Shown: piece by piece, positions 25,141 through 34,336 of the stretch
How the letters are laid out: each line of letters begins with the position of its first letter
Numbering within the stretch: position 1 is the stretch's first letter
Assembly (NCBI GenBank): GCA_009911365.1
Contig: QXXF01000004.1
Coordinates: forward strand, 186,001 to 250,000
From: Clostridiales bacterium
Lineage (GTDB): Bacteria > Bacillota > Clostridia > Peptostreptococcales > Anaerovoracaceae
DNA: 64,000 nt
Reading direction: 5' to 3'
The notes under the pieces: model-generated
Database searches by the model: none
Told to the model about the DNA's origin: nothing
Seen by the model: only the letters and a program-made list of their open reading frames with translations
Position numbers and translations under genes: made by a program

Positions 25141-26010
25141 ATGAAGCTTTATGCGCCATCTACCATAAAAGAATTAAAGGAAAAGCACGGGTTCCGTCTA
25201 TCTAAGAGCTTAGGCCAGAATTTTCTGACGGATAAAAACATCATTGATCACATTATTGAGGATTCTTTGATCAGTCAAAATGATCTGGTGATCGAAATTG
25301 GTCCAGGGATCGGTGTCTTGACAGCAGAGGCGGCCCAGGTGGCGGCAAAAGTGATCGCCATCGAGATTGACCAGGGATTGATCCCGATTTTGCAAGAAAC
25401 TCTGCGGGAATACGATAATGTCACAGTCGTGAACCAGGATGTGCTAAAGACGGATTTGAAAGAACTGATCCGAGAGAACCACTGTGGCGGGGTGAGGATC
25501 ATCGGCAACCTTCCATACTATATTACAACGCCCATTCTCATGAAGATTCTGGAAGATCGAGTTCCTGCCGACAGCATCACAGTCATGATGCAAAAGGAAG
25601 TGGCGGACCGGATCAAGTCTGCACCAGGGAACAAGACTTATGGAGCGCTTTCTGTGGCGGTCCAGTATTACTGTACTGTGGAGCAGATTTTGTCTGTGTC
25701 CAGGGAGGTGTTCATACCTCAGCCCAAAGTGGATTCCACTGTTTTACGTATGGACGTGCGCAAAGAACATCCAGTGGAATTAACAGATGAAAAGGTGTTT
25801 TTTCAATGTATCAAAGCGGGGTTTGAACAGAGGCGAAAGACGCTGCTCAACTCTCTTTCAGGCACAGCGGGCCTTGGCAAAGATGCGATTAGGGATATCC
25901 TTGCCGTGGCAGGCATTGATCCAGTCAGGAGACCCGAGACTTTGGATCTGCGTGAATTCGCGGCCATCGCCAACTTTATGGTTGATTATACAAAAGATCA
26001 TCAGGAGTAA
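25141..26010 (+). CDS. rsmA: 16S rRNA dimethyladenosine transferase
   Basis: Methylates two adjacent adenines near the 3' end of 16S rRNA. The 289-residue protein shows SKSLGQNFLTD, the S-adenosylmethionine loop EIGPGIGVLT, and the catalytic NLPYYITTPIL. It follows rnmV without a gap and precedes the synthase gene by six bases, so all are probably co-transcribed. Confidence 0.96.
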   Translation: MKLYAPSTIKELKEKHGFRLSKSLGQNFLTDKNIIDHIIEDSLISQNDLVIEIGPGIGVLTAEAAQVAAKVIAIEIDQGLIPILQETLREYDNVTVVNQDVLKTDLKELIRENHCGGVRIIGNLPYYITTPILMKILEDRVPADSITVMMQKEVADRIKSAPGNKTYGALSVAVQYYCTVEQILSVSREVFIPQPKVDSTVLRMDVRKEHPVELTDEKVFFQCIKAGFEQRRKTLLNSLSGTAGLGKDAIRDILAVAGIDPVRRPETLDLREFAAIANFMVDYTKDHQE

Positions 26011-26016
26011 AAGCAT

Positions 26017-27996
26017 ATGGGAAAATTGAAACGTTTTTATAGAAAATATTTGAAACAAAGTCTAGTGCTTTGCGCGTTGCTGGCATTGGGTATGAATTTG
26101 TTTATCGAAACCATGGCCCGCCATTCTCTTATCGTCAGCCTAGGATTTTTCCTCCAATATCCAGCCGTATTTTTGTTCAATACATTCATCATATTCGCAA
26201 CATATTCTATTGTGCTGCTCTTTAGACGCAGAATCTTTTGCTATGTGATCATTTCTCTGCCTTGGCTGGCTCTGGGGATCACAAACGGCATCATTTTGCT
26301 GAACCGCATGACCCCCTTTACTGTCAAGGATCTGGCCAATGCGGGAGACGGCCTGTCCATTGCCACCAACTATTTTTCGTCTGGCACTCTGATCCTAGTG
26401 ATTATTGGCATTCTAGTGTCTATTGCGGCGCTGGTATTTTTGTTCCTGTTCGCTCCGAAAAAAAGAGAAAAGGTCAATTACAAGCGCAGTATCGCAGCAG
26501 TTCTCGTTATTGCAATAGGCTTTTTCGGAATTTGGCAAGTGGCTGTAAAAACAAAGACCGTGGAGACCTTTTTTGGAAACTTGGCGTACGCATATCAGGA
26601 TTATGGCGTTCCATATTGTTTTATCAGCACATGGCTCAATACGGGTATCCACAAACCAGCGAATTATTCGGAAAACCTGGTGAAAAATATTTTCAATGGC
26701 GACGAACTGAATGACAAAGGCGTCTATCAGCCGAAAAAATCAGATCAGGACGAGAAATATCCAAACATCCTGTTCTTGCAGCTGGAATCATTTATCGATC
26801 CCAAGCTAGTGGAAGGTTTTAGCTATTCCAGGGATCCAATGCCAAACTTTCGGCAGATGATGAAAGAATATTCTTCTGGCTACTTGACCGTTCCTTCTGT
26901 GGGAGCGGGAACAGCCAACACAGAGTTTGAATCCATGACAGGGATCAGCGTGAAATTTTTTGGTCCAGGAGAATACCCGTACAAATCCGTGCTTTTGGAA
27001 AAAACTTGTGAAAGCATCCCGTTTAACCTAAAATACATGGGATACTCCACTCACGCCATACATAATCACAGAGGCGCATTTTATGGAAGGAATAAAGTTT
27101 TTCCAAATTTAGGATACGATACCTTCACTTCTCTGGAATACATGAACAATGTGGTAAAGACTGCCAGGAACTGGGCAAAGGACGGCTTGCTGACAGAGGA
27201 GATCATAGATGCCATGAAATCCACAAAAGGCCGGGACTACATCTATACCATCTCGGTTCAGGGACATGGAAAGTATCCGACAGAGCAGGTATTGGAAAAC
27301 CCTGCGATCACAGTGACCGAAGCACCGTCTGAAGAGGAACGGTGGCAGTATGAGTATTATGCCAATCAGGTTTATGAGATGGATCTGTTTGTAAAAGAGC
27401 TTACAGACAGCTTGTCCAGATTTGATGAAGATGTGGTGCTAGTCATGTACGGCGACCACCTTCCAGCACTGGATATGACAGAGGAAAGCATGAAAACCGG
27501 CGATTTGTTTTCCACCCAGTATATTATCTGGAACAATTTTGGCATGAAAAAAGAGGACAAGAACTTGACCTCCTACCAGTTAGGCGCAGAAGTGCTGGAT
27601 CAAGTGGGAATCCACGAAGGCTTAATTACATCTTATCACCAAAACTATCAGGGAACCAGTGCTTATATGCGAAACCTGGAGACATTGGCTTATGATATGC
27701 TCTATGGCAACGCTTACATCTACGGGGGTAAACTGCCATTCAAGAAAACGAAAATGAAGATGGGCATCAAGCAGATTAAGATCGATAAAATCGTTCAGAT
27801 TGGTGACGATTACTATATCAAAGGGCAGAACTTCACAGAGTACAGTAAAATTTCTCTGGATGGAGAAGTGCTGAATACCATTTATCTGGGACCGACTATC
27901 CTAGGGCTGCGGGAAAAAGTGAACCCAGAGGACGTAGAGCGGATGAAGATTAGCCAGGTGGAAAAGAACAAAGAAATTTTGAGCACAACAGAGTAA
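26017..27996 (+). CDS. LTA-synthase-family sulfatase-fold phosphoglycerol transferase
   Basis: Polytopic membrane enzyme of 659 residues that probably adds glycerol-phosphate to an envelope polymer. Five hydrophobic segments fill residues 1-190; the extracellular sulfatase-fold domain follows with NILFLQLESF (metal Glu), VGAGTANTEFE (catalytic Thr region), HNHRGAFYGRN and VMYGDHLPALD. The C-terminal about 60 residues form a small beta-rich tail. AGGAG before the ATG. It may be lipoteichoic acid synthase or a relative; the polymer cannot be told from sequence. Confidence 0.88.
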   Translation: MGKLKRFYRKYLKQSLVLCALLALGMNLFIETMARHSLIVSLGFFLQYPAVFLFNTFIIFATYSIVLLFRRRIFCYVIISLPWLALGITNGIILLNRMTPFTVKDLANAGDGLSIATNYFSSGTLILVIIGILVSIAALVFLFLFAPKKREKVNYKRSIAAVLVIAIGFFGIWQVAVKTKTVETFFGNLAYAYQDYGVPYCFISTWLNTGIHKPANYSENLVKNIFNGDELNDKGVYQPKKSDQDEKYPNILFLQLESFIDPKLVEGFSYSRDPMPNFRQMMKEYSSGYLTVPSVGAGTANTEFESMTGISVKFFGPGEYPYKSVLLEKTCESIPFNLKYMGYSTHAIHNHRGAFYGRNKVFPNLGYDTFTSLEYMNNVVKTARNWAKDGLLTEEIIDAMKSTKGRDYIYTISVQGHGKYPTEQVLENPAITVTEAPSEEERWQYEYYANQVYEMDLFVKELTDSLSRFDEDVVLVMYGDHLPALDMTEESMKTGDLFSTQYIIWNNFGMKKEDKNLTSYQLGAEVLDQVGIHEGLITSYHQNYQGTSAYMRNLETLAYDMLYGNAYIYGGKLPFKKTKMKMGIKQIKIDKIVQIGDDYYIKGQNFTEYSKISLDGEVLNTIYLGPTILGLREKVNPEDVERMKISQVEKNKEILSTTE

Positions 27997-28014
27997 AACA
28001 AGATCAGAAAAAAG

Positions 28015-28043
28015 TTGTATTTGGGGGCGTTTAGGTATATAGT
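28015..28043 (+). promoter_or_regulatory. Promoter of the rho transcript
   Basis: TTGTAT (28015-28020), 17 bases, TATAGT (28038-28043). It implies a leader of about 100 bases, compatible with known autoregulation of rho genes through their leader. Confidence 0.65.
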
Positions 28044-28148
28044 ATTGTTATTGGATATCTTAACGTTCCCATCCGTATTAATCTAAAACATTTCCAGGGA
28101 AATAGAAAGACAACAACAGAAAAGAAAGGAATCGCACAGTAAATCTCT

Positions 28149-29666
28149 ATGTGCAAATGTGTTATGGACGAAAAATTACTGAAAAGCAAAAAAGTAGTCG
28201 AGCTGAAACAAATGGCAAAAGACATGAAAATCGAAGGATACGTGTCTATGAGAAAGGCGCAGCTTGTGGAAGCCTTGTCTGCCATGGACGAGCCGGAGGA
28301 AACAGAAAAAATGGAATCCCCTGTGGCAGAACGGCCAGAAAAACAGGAACCGGCGGACAAAGCGGACAACTTAGAGCAGTCAGAGAAACCAGAGGGACAT
28401 GAAAAAGTGGAAAAGCCTGAAAGGCCAGAAAAGCAGGCAAGGACCTTAAAACCCGCCAAAATCGAGAAAGACGAGCCAGCCGCCCAAGCAGAAGAGCCCC
28501 AGGAGGGCAGAAAAGAGCGGAGACGGGTTGTGCCGGACAAGGAAGACCGCCCAGAAGTGGAAGGCATCTTAGAACTGGCTGAAGGCGGCTTTGGATTCCT
28601 ACGCTTTTCCAACTTCCTGACCAGTGAAAAAGACATCTACGTTTCTCCCGCACAAATCAGGCGTTTCAATTTAAAGACCGGTGACAAGATCCGAGGGATC
28701 ACGAGAAGACCTAATGAAGGAGAACGCTTTGGCGCATTGCTGTATGTCGTGACTGTCAATGGAGACGAGCCAGGCGTTGCCATGAAACGGCCTTCCTTTG
28801 AAGACCTAACACCGATTTTTCCTAACAAACGACTGACCCTGGAAGGTGGTGCCCGCGAGCTGTCCATGCGGCTTATCGACCTGATCGCACCGATCGGTAA
28901 AGGACAGAGAGGTCTGATCGTCGCACCGCCGAAAGCAGGCAAGACCGTTCTCTTGAAAAAAATCGCTAACAGCATTGAAAATAAATATCCAGATGTTGAA
29001 ATGATCGTCCTGCTGGTAGATGAGAGGCCGGAGGAGGTCACTGACATGAAGCGCTCCTTGCGGGGAGGCGAGGTTATTTATTCCACATTTGACGAACTCC
29101 CACAGCATCATGTGAAGGTAGCGGAGATGGTGCTGGCAAGGGCCCAGAGACTAGCGGAACACGGAAAGGACGTGGTCATTTTGCTAGATAGCATTACCAG
29201 GCTGGCAAGAGCTTACAATCTAGTGGTTCCCGCTTCTGGAAGGACCCTTTCAGGAGGGCTGGACCCAGGTGCGCTCCACAAGCCGAAGAAATTCTTCGGA
29301 GCAGCCAGAAACATTGAAGAAGGTGGCAGCATCACTATTTTAGCCACTGCTCTTGTGGAAACAGGCAGCAGAATGGACGATGTGATCTTTGAAGAATTCA
29401 AAGGCACTGGAAACATGGAACTTCATTTGGATAGGAAGCTTTCTGAAAAGAGGATATTCCCTGCCATCAACTTGAACAAATCAGGCACCAGAAAAGAGGA
29501 TCTGCTCATGGATCAGGAAGAACTAGGTGCGGTTTGGTCCATGCGCAGGGCCCTTTCCAATAACAGCGTCCAGGAAGTGACGGAAACCATCATCGACAAT
29601 TTGGCGCATACGAGAAACAACAAAGACTTTATGCGGGTCATCCAGAAAATCAAACTCGAGGGATAA
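28149..29666 (+). CDS. rho: Transcription termination factor Rho
   Basis: Hexameric RNA helicase that ends transcription. The 505-residue protein has an N-terminal SAP-like helix bundle ([16 protein letters not shown]), a charged low-complexity insert of about 90 residues rich in E, K and P (about 47-135), the RNA-binding cold-shock-like domain ([30 protein letters not shown]) and the ATPase domain with [23 protein letters not shown] and [12 protein letters not shown]. Inserts of this type occur in some Rho proteins. Start choice between 28149 and 28164 is uncertain: no good ribosome site stands at normal distance. Confidence 0.95.
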   Translation: MCKCVMDEKLLKSKKVVELKQMAKDMKIEGYVSMRKAQLVEALSAMDEPEETEKMESPVAERPEKQEPADKADNLEQSEKPEGHEKVEKPERPEKQARTLKPAKIEKDEPAAQAEEPQEGRKERRRVVPDKEDRPEVEGILELAEGGFGFLRFSNFLTSEKDIYVSPAQIRRFNLKTGDKIRGITRRPNEGERFGALLYVVTVNGDEPGVAMKRPSFEDLTPIFPNKRLTLEGGARELSMRLIDLIAPIGKGQRGLIVAPPKAGKTVLLKKIANSIENKYPDVEMIVLLVDERPEEVTDMKRSLRGGEVIYSTFDELPQHHVKVAEMVLARAQRLAEHGKDVVILLDSITRLARAYNLVVPASGRTLSGGLDPGALHKPKKFFGAARNIEEGGSITILATALVETGSRMDDVIFEEFKGTGNMELHLDRKLSEKRIFPAINLNKSGTRKEDLLMDQEELGAVWSMRRALSNNSVQEVTETIIDNLAHTRNNKDFMRVIQKIKLEG

Positions 29667-29668
29667 AA

Positions 29669-30844
29669 ATGGATCTGAAAAAGATATTTTTAAAGGATGC
29701 CTGCCCGACAAAAGTAGGCGGACAGGCTGTTCTCGATGGGATCATGATGAAAGGCGAAGACCGAACGGCTGTGGCGGTTCGCCTGCCCAATCAAGACATA
29801 CACATGAAGACGGAAAAGCTGAAACCTACTCCAAAGTGGATGAAAATTCCCATCCTGCGGGGTGTGTGCGCTTTTGTTTCCTCCCTGGTGACAGGAACCA
29901 AGACTTTGATGTATTCCGCAGAAGTGCTGGAAAACTATGATGGGCCAGACGCAGTGGAGTATGAAGAGGACAAGCTGTCTTTATGGATGGAAAAAAATTT
30001 TGGTGAAAAGGGCGCATGGAACGTGATGCTGTACGCTTCGGTGATCATCGCTTTGGTAATGACCGTGGGCATTTTTATCATCCTGCCAACGGCTGCGGTC
30101 AATTGGCTGGGTCGATTTACTTCCAATGAAGTCCTAATGAACTTGATCGAAGGTATCGTACGGATCCTTTTGTTCATTATCTATGTGCTGGCTATTTCTA
30201 AAATGGAGGATATTAAAACCGTGTTTCGGTATCATGGCGCAGAACATAAATGCATCCACTGTTTTGAAAACGGCTTGGAACTGACACCGAAAAATTGCCA
30301 GACCTTTTATACCCTTCACCCAAGATGCGGCACCAGCTTTCTCATGTTTGTCATGGTCATCAGCCTTGTGTTGTTTTCCCTGCTGGGCTGGCCCAATCTC
30401 TTTTGGAGGATCACATCCAGATTGCTGCTGATTCCTGTTATTGCGGGGCTTTCTTACGAGCTTCTCCGGTGGGCGGGGCGTAGCGATAACCTGATGGTCA
30501 AGATTCTCAGCATGCCGGGTCTTTATTTACAGAAATTGACCACAGCAGAGCCAAAGGACGAGCAGCTGGAGGTGGCCATCGCCGCCATGAAGGCAGTCAT
30601 GGTGGAGCCAGAGACGCCGGAATATGAAGGGCTGTGCGATAAGGACGGAAAGCCACTGCCTGAACCTGCGGATGAGCTGCTGGAAGCAGAGGGCGGAAAA
30701 GGCTCCGGCTCGCTGCAAGTAGTGGCCCCAGAAGATCAGGGAGAGGCGGAAGGATTAGCAGGACCAGCAAGCTCCACTGCTGAGACAGAGCCTAAAAAAG
30801 CCGGCGACCACCCTGAGCAGAATAGCGAGGATGACGCATGCTGA
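29669..30844 (+). CDS. yqhQ: YqhQ-like membrane protein (DUF1385)
   Basis: The 391-residue protein has the DUF1385 hallmarks: VGGQAVLDGIMMKGEDRTAVAVR near the start, membrane segments (MLYASVIIALVMTVGIFIILP and following), FRYHGAEHKCIHCFENG and LHPRCGTSFLMFVMVIS. The function is not established. It has an unusually long acidic C-terminal tail (about 100 residues) rich in E, P and A. Between rho and prmC, its usual place; rpmE, which often sits here, is absent. Confidence 0.85.
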   Translation: MDLKKIFLKDACPTKVGGQAVLDGIMMKGEDRTAVAVRLPNQDIHMKTEKLKPTPKWMKIPILRGVCAFVSSLVTGTKTLMYSAEVLENYDGPDAVEYEEDKLSLWMEKNFGEKGAWNVMLYASVIIALVMTVGIFIILPTAAVNWLGRFTSNEVLMNLIEGIVRILLFIIYVLAISKMEDIKTVFRYHGAEHKCIHCFENGLELTPKNCQTFYTLHPRCGTSFLMFVMVISLVLFSLLGWPNLFWRITSRLLLIPVIAGLSYELLRWAGRSDNLMVKILSMPGLYLQKLTTAEPKDEQLEVAIAAMKAVMVEPETPEYEGLCDKDGKPLPEPADELLEAEGGKGSGSLQVVAPEDQGEAEGLAGPASSTAETEPKKAGDHPEQNSEDDAC

Positions 30845-31704
30845 TTCGTGAAATGATAAAACTTGGCGCGAGCCGCTTGATGAAAGCCCACTGCATGGAT
30901 CCAAGCCTGGATGCGGAGCTGCTGTACTATTATCTCACTGGTGCGGATCGAGTGGAATTGTTTCTCAAAGCACGGGAACCAGTAGACGAAAAAATGGAAA
31001 AGCAGTATTTTGACCTGATCAGCCAGCGGGAAAAGCGGATTCCCCTGCAGCATATCACAGGCACGCAGGAATTCATGGGTCTGACCTTTCAAGTGAACCC
31101 CAGCGTCCTCATTCCCCGCCAGGACACGGAGATTCTAGTGGACGGCGCAGCGAAAATGATCCGAGGAGACAATGACCGGATCCGCCAGCGAAATGTTTGG
31201 AGAGTGCTGGACCTTTGCTGCGGAAGCGGGGCCATTGGAATTTCCTTGGCAAGACTGTGCCAGAACGTGAAAGTCTCTGCCAGCGATTACAGCAAAGAGG
31301 CCTTGGAGGTAGCGAAAAAAAACGCAAATCAAAACCGAGTGAAGATCAAATTTTTCTGCGGAGATCTTTATCAACCCCTTGGAAAAAGACGCTATGATAT
31401 GATCGTTTCCAATCCTCCCTACATCAAGTCTCACATGATCCCCATTTTGCAGGATGAAGTGAAATCCCACGAACCTATGATGGCACTGGACGGAGGGGAA
31501 GATGGATTGGAATTTTACCGGAAAATCATTGAACAGGCACCCGCCCACTTGAAAAAGCAAGGCGTGCTGGCTCTGGAGATCGGTTACGATCAGGCGGAGG
31601 AAGTGTGTCAGCTGATCAAACAGACAGCGGCCTTCACCATGGTCCATGTGGTCAAAGACCTGGCCGGCCATGACCGGGTGGTCTACGCTTCGGCACTGTA
31701 TTGA
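30838..31704 (+). CDS. prmC: Peptide-chain-release-factor glutamine methyltransferase
   Basis: Methylates the GGQ glutamine of release factors. The 288-residue protein has the N-terminal helix bundle, PLQHITGTQEFMGL, VLIPRQDTEILVD, the S-adenosylmethionine motif LDLCCGSGAIGIS, and the catalytic SNPPYI. Overlaps yqhQ by seven bases. The usual partner prfA is not next to it. Confidence 0.95.
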   Translation: MLIREMIKLGASRLMKAHCMDPSLDAELLYYYLTGADRVELFLKAREPVDEKMEKQYFDLISQREKRIPLQHITGTQEFMGLTFQVNPSVLIPRQDTEILVDGAAKMIRGDNDRIRQRNVWRVLDLCCGSGAIGISLARLCQNVKVSASDYSKEALEVAKKNANQNRVKIKFFCGDLYQPLGKRRYDMIVSNPPYIKSHMIPILQDEVKSHEPMMALDGGEDGLEFYRKIIEQAPAHLKKQGVLALEIGYDQAEEVCQLIKQTAAFTMVHVVKDLAGHDRVVYASALY

Positions 31705-31716
31705 AAATCAATATGG

Positions 31717-31745
31717 TTAACTTTCCAATTTTGTGGTAATATAAT
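31717..31745 (+). promoter_or_regulatory. Promoter of the hyd maturation operon
   Basis: TTAACT (31717-31722), 17 bases, perfect TATAAT (31740-31745). Predicts a leader of about 165 bases before hydE. Confidence 0.65.
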
Positions 31746-31795
31746 AGAAAAGCACCGAGGAAAAGGATTCGTCCCGATTCCAAGGGCAATGAACA

Positions 31796-31987
31796 ATGAA
31801 TCGTACTAACCAGAAAGAGCAAATTCTAATGGAAAGGCGGTGGCATACATATTTACGTGAAATAGAATCTCTGTATAGCCATGGCTGGTACAGAGATTTT
31901 TTGAATGGAGAAAGCCATGAAAAAGAAAGAACTAGTAAGGCTGCTGGCACTGGAGGATTTTACTCCGATTTACCAGCAGGCGGATGA
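31796..31987 (+). CDS. Possible leader ORF before hydE
   Basis: A 63-codon frame starting MNRTNQKEQILMERRW overlaps the hairpin and the beginning of hydE. The ribosome site (AAGGGC) is weak and I recognise no family. If translated, ribosomes would cross the attenuator stem. It may equally be chance. Confidence 0.25.
   Translation: MNRTNQKEQILMERRWHTYLREIESLYSHGWYRDFLNGESHEKERTSKAAGTGGFYSDLPAGG
31866..31902 (+). terminator. Attenuator-like hairpin just upstream of hydE
   Basis: AATCTCTGTA (31866-31875) pairs perfectly with TACAGAGATT (31889-31898) and is followed by TTTT to 31902, only 14 bases before the hydE start. As an intrinsic terminator in the leader it would block the operon unless read through. 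Confidence 0.65.
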
Positions 31988-32870
31988 AGTGAGAAAGCGG
32001 GAAAAAGGAGACATCGTCAATATCAGGGCGATTATTGAGTTTTCCAATATTTGCGGGAGAAAATGCAGGTACTGCGGACTCAACAGCACTAACAAAAAGG
32101 CAGTGCGCTATCGCATGTCGCCAAAGGAGATCCTGGATACGGCAAAGCAGGCTGTAGACGCCGGGTATCAGACCATCGTGCTCCAGTCTGGAGAAGATCC
32201 GTGTTTTCACAAGGAAACTTTGGGACATATCGTGAAATCCATCAAAGCCATGGGAGTGGCAGTTACTCTCAGCTGCGGGGAATTGACCTTTGATGAATTG
32301 GAGCATTTGCGAAAATGCGGTGCTAACCGATATCTATTAAAGCACGAGACCGCTGACCCAGAGCTTTACAGAGAGCTTCACCCATGCGGCACCCTCGCGG
32401 AGCGGGTGGACTGTCTGAGAAACATTTCCAAGCTGGGCTACGAGACAGGCAGCGGCTTTATGATCGGCCTGCCGGGACAGACATTGGAAACCATAGCCGA
32501 AGACTTGCTGCTGCTGAAAGAGCTGAACTGTCAAATGGTAGGCATCGGGCCCTTCATCCCTCACCCGGACACGCCTCTGGCAAAGGAAAAGGAGGGAAGC
32601 CCGGGATTGACGAAGCGAGCTGTGGCCCTGACTCGGCTGTTGCTGCCCCAGGCCAATTTGCCAGTGACCACGGCACTGGGAGTCATCAATCAGCAGGAAA
32701 AGGAAAACGCCTTTGGATGCGGTGCCAATGTCATCATGAAAAAGGTGACCCCCAGCCCGTACAAAGAAGCCTATGAAATTTATCCGGCGAACCTAGAAAA
32801 GACGAACATTGTGAAAGATAGAAAGTTATTGGAAGATCAGATCAGAGCATTGGGGAGAACACCCCTTTAA
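31917..32870 (+). CDS. hydE: [FeFe]-hydrogenase maturase HydE
   Basis: Radical SAM enzyme that makes part of the diiron subcluster of [FeFe] hydrogenase. In 317 residues the cluster motif is C46-x3-C50-x2-C53 (CGRKCRYC), with LQSGEDP, TLSCGELT and HETADPELYRELHP typical for HydE. The ATG at 31917 fits GGAG at 31907-31910; an ATG four codons upstream has no site. First of hydE-hydG-hydF. The hydrogenase itself is not in the window. Confidence 0.95.
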   Translation: MKKKELVRLLALEDFTPIYQQADEVRKREKGDIVNIRAIIEFSNICGRKCRYCGLNSTNKKAVRYRMSPKEILDTAKQAVDAGYQTIVLQSGEDPCFHKETLGHIVKSIKAMGVAVTLSCGELTFDELEHLRKCGANRYLLKHETADPELYRELHPCGTLAERVDCLRNISKLGYETGSGFMIGLPGQTLETIAEDLLLLKELNCQMVGIGPFIPHPDTPLAKEKEGSPGLTKRAVALTRLLLPQANLPVTTALGVINQQEKENAFGCGANVIMKKVTPSPYKEAYEIYPANLEKTNIVKDRKLLEDQIRALGRTPL

Positions 32871-32887
32871 AAAGGAGAGAACACATC

Positions 32888-34306
32888 ATGTACAACAGTA
32901 AATCGAAAATCGCTACGGAATTCATTGATGACGCGGAAATCAAAAGGACCCTGGCTTATGCGGAAGAAAACAAGAACAATCTGGAGTTGATCCGAGGACT
33001 CATTAAAAGAGCCGAGGACTGTAAAGGTCTGAATTACAAGGAGGCGGCCCTGCTGCTGGAATGTGAGGATCCACAGATCCACCAGGAACTGTTCGATTTG
33101 GCAGAGCGGATCAAGGAGAAATTTTACGGCAACCGGATCGTCATGTTCGCGCCGCTTTATTTGTCCAACTATTGTATCAACGGATGCAGATATTGTCCTT
33201 ATCATGGGAAGAATAAAAGCATCACTCGGAAAAAGTTGACCCAGGAGGATATTGTCAAGGAAGTGACTGCGCTGCAGGATATGGGGCACAAGCGGCTGGC
33301 TCTAGAAGCTGGTGAAGATCCGAAGATGAATCCTATCGAATACATCCTGGAATGCATTGATACCATTTACAGCATCAAGCATAAAAACGGCGCGATTCGC
33401 AGAGTTAATGTGAACATTGCCGCTACCACAGTGGAAAACTACAAAAAGCTGAAACACGCAGGCATTGGCACGTACATTTTGTTCCAAGAGACTTACAACA
33501 AGGAAGCCTATGAATACCTGCATCCTACTGGCCCTAAGAGCGATTATGCTTATCACACAGAAGCCATGGATCGGGCCATGGAAGCGGGAATTGATGATGT
33601 TGGCTGTGGCGTGTTGTTTGGCCTGAACATGTACAAATATGATTTTGTGGGGATCCTGATGCATGCGCAGCATCTGGAAGACACTTTTGGCTGCGGCCCG
33701 CACACCATCAGCGTGCCCCGAGTACGGCCCGCTGATGACATTGACCCGGATGAATTCGATAACGGCGTGCCAGATGAGGTGTTCAAGCGGATCATCGCAG
33801 TGCTGCGTATCGCCGTGCCATACACGGGAATCATCATGTCCACCAGGGAAAGCAAAGAAATGCGGGCCGCAGCGTTGCATCTGGGCGTTTCTCAGATCAG
33901 CGGCGGCAGCAGGACCAGCGTTGGCGGCTATGTGGAAGAAGAATCGGAAGAAGACAATTCCGCACAATTTGACGTGAGCGACACCCGGACCTTGAATCAA
34001 GTGGTGGATTGGCTCATTGACGAGGGCCACGTACCTAGCTTCTGCACGGCATGTTACAGGGAAGGGCGCACTGGGGACCGCTTCATGAGTCTGGTGAAGA
34101 GCGGACAAATCGCCAACATCTGCCAGCCAAACGCACTGATGACCCTGAAAGAATACCTGGAAGACTACGCTTCTCCGGAAACCAAGGAAAAGGGCGAAGC
34201 CATCATCCGCAAACGTCTGGAGATGATCCCAAACGAAAAGGTCAAGGAACTAGTAAGAGAGCATTTAGGAGATATCCACGAAGGACGGCGGGATTTCAGG
34301 CTGTAA
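32888..34306 (+). CDS. hydG: [FeFe]-hydrogenase maturase HydG
   Basis: Radical SAM tyrosine lyase that produces CO and cyanide for the H-cluster. The 472-residue protein has C96-x3-C100-x2-C103 (CINGCRYC) for the SAM cluster and the C-terminal CTACYREGRTGDRFM that binds the second cluster. AAAGGAG before the ATG; 17 bases after hydE and 30 before hydF. Confidence 0.97.
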   Translation: MYNSKSKIATEFIDDAEIKRTLAYAEENKNNLELIRGLIKRAEDCKGLNYKEAALLLECEDPQIHQELFDLAERIKEKFYGNRIVMFAPLYLSNYCINGCRYCPYHGKNKSITRKKLTQEDIVKEVTALQDMGHKRLALEAGEDPKMNPIEYILECIDTIYSIKHKNGAIRRVNVNIAATTVENYKKLKHAGIGTYILFQETYNKEAYEYLHPTGPKSDYAYHTEAMDRAMEAGIDDVGCGVLFGLNMYKYDFVGILMHAQHLEDTFGCGPHTISVPRVRPADDIDPDEFDNGVPDEVFKRIIAVLRIAVPYTGIIMSTRESKEMRAAALHLGVSQISGGSRTSVGGYVEEESEEDNSAQFDVSDTRTLNQVVDWLIDEGHVPSFCTACYREGRTGDRFMSLVKSGQIANICQPNALMTLKEYLEDYASPETKEKGEAIIRKRLEMIPNEKVKELVREHLGDIHEGRRDFRL

Positions 34307-34336
34307 CTTTGTGAACCGGATTTGGAGGAAACGAGC

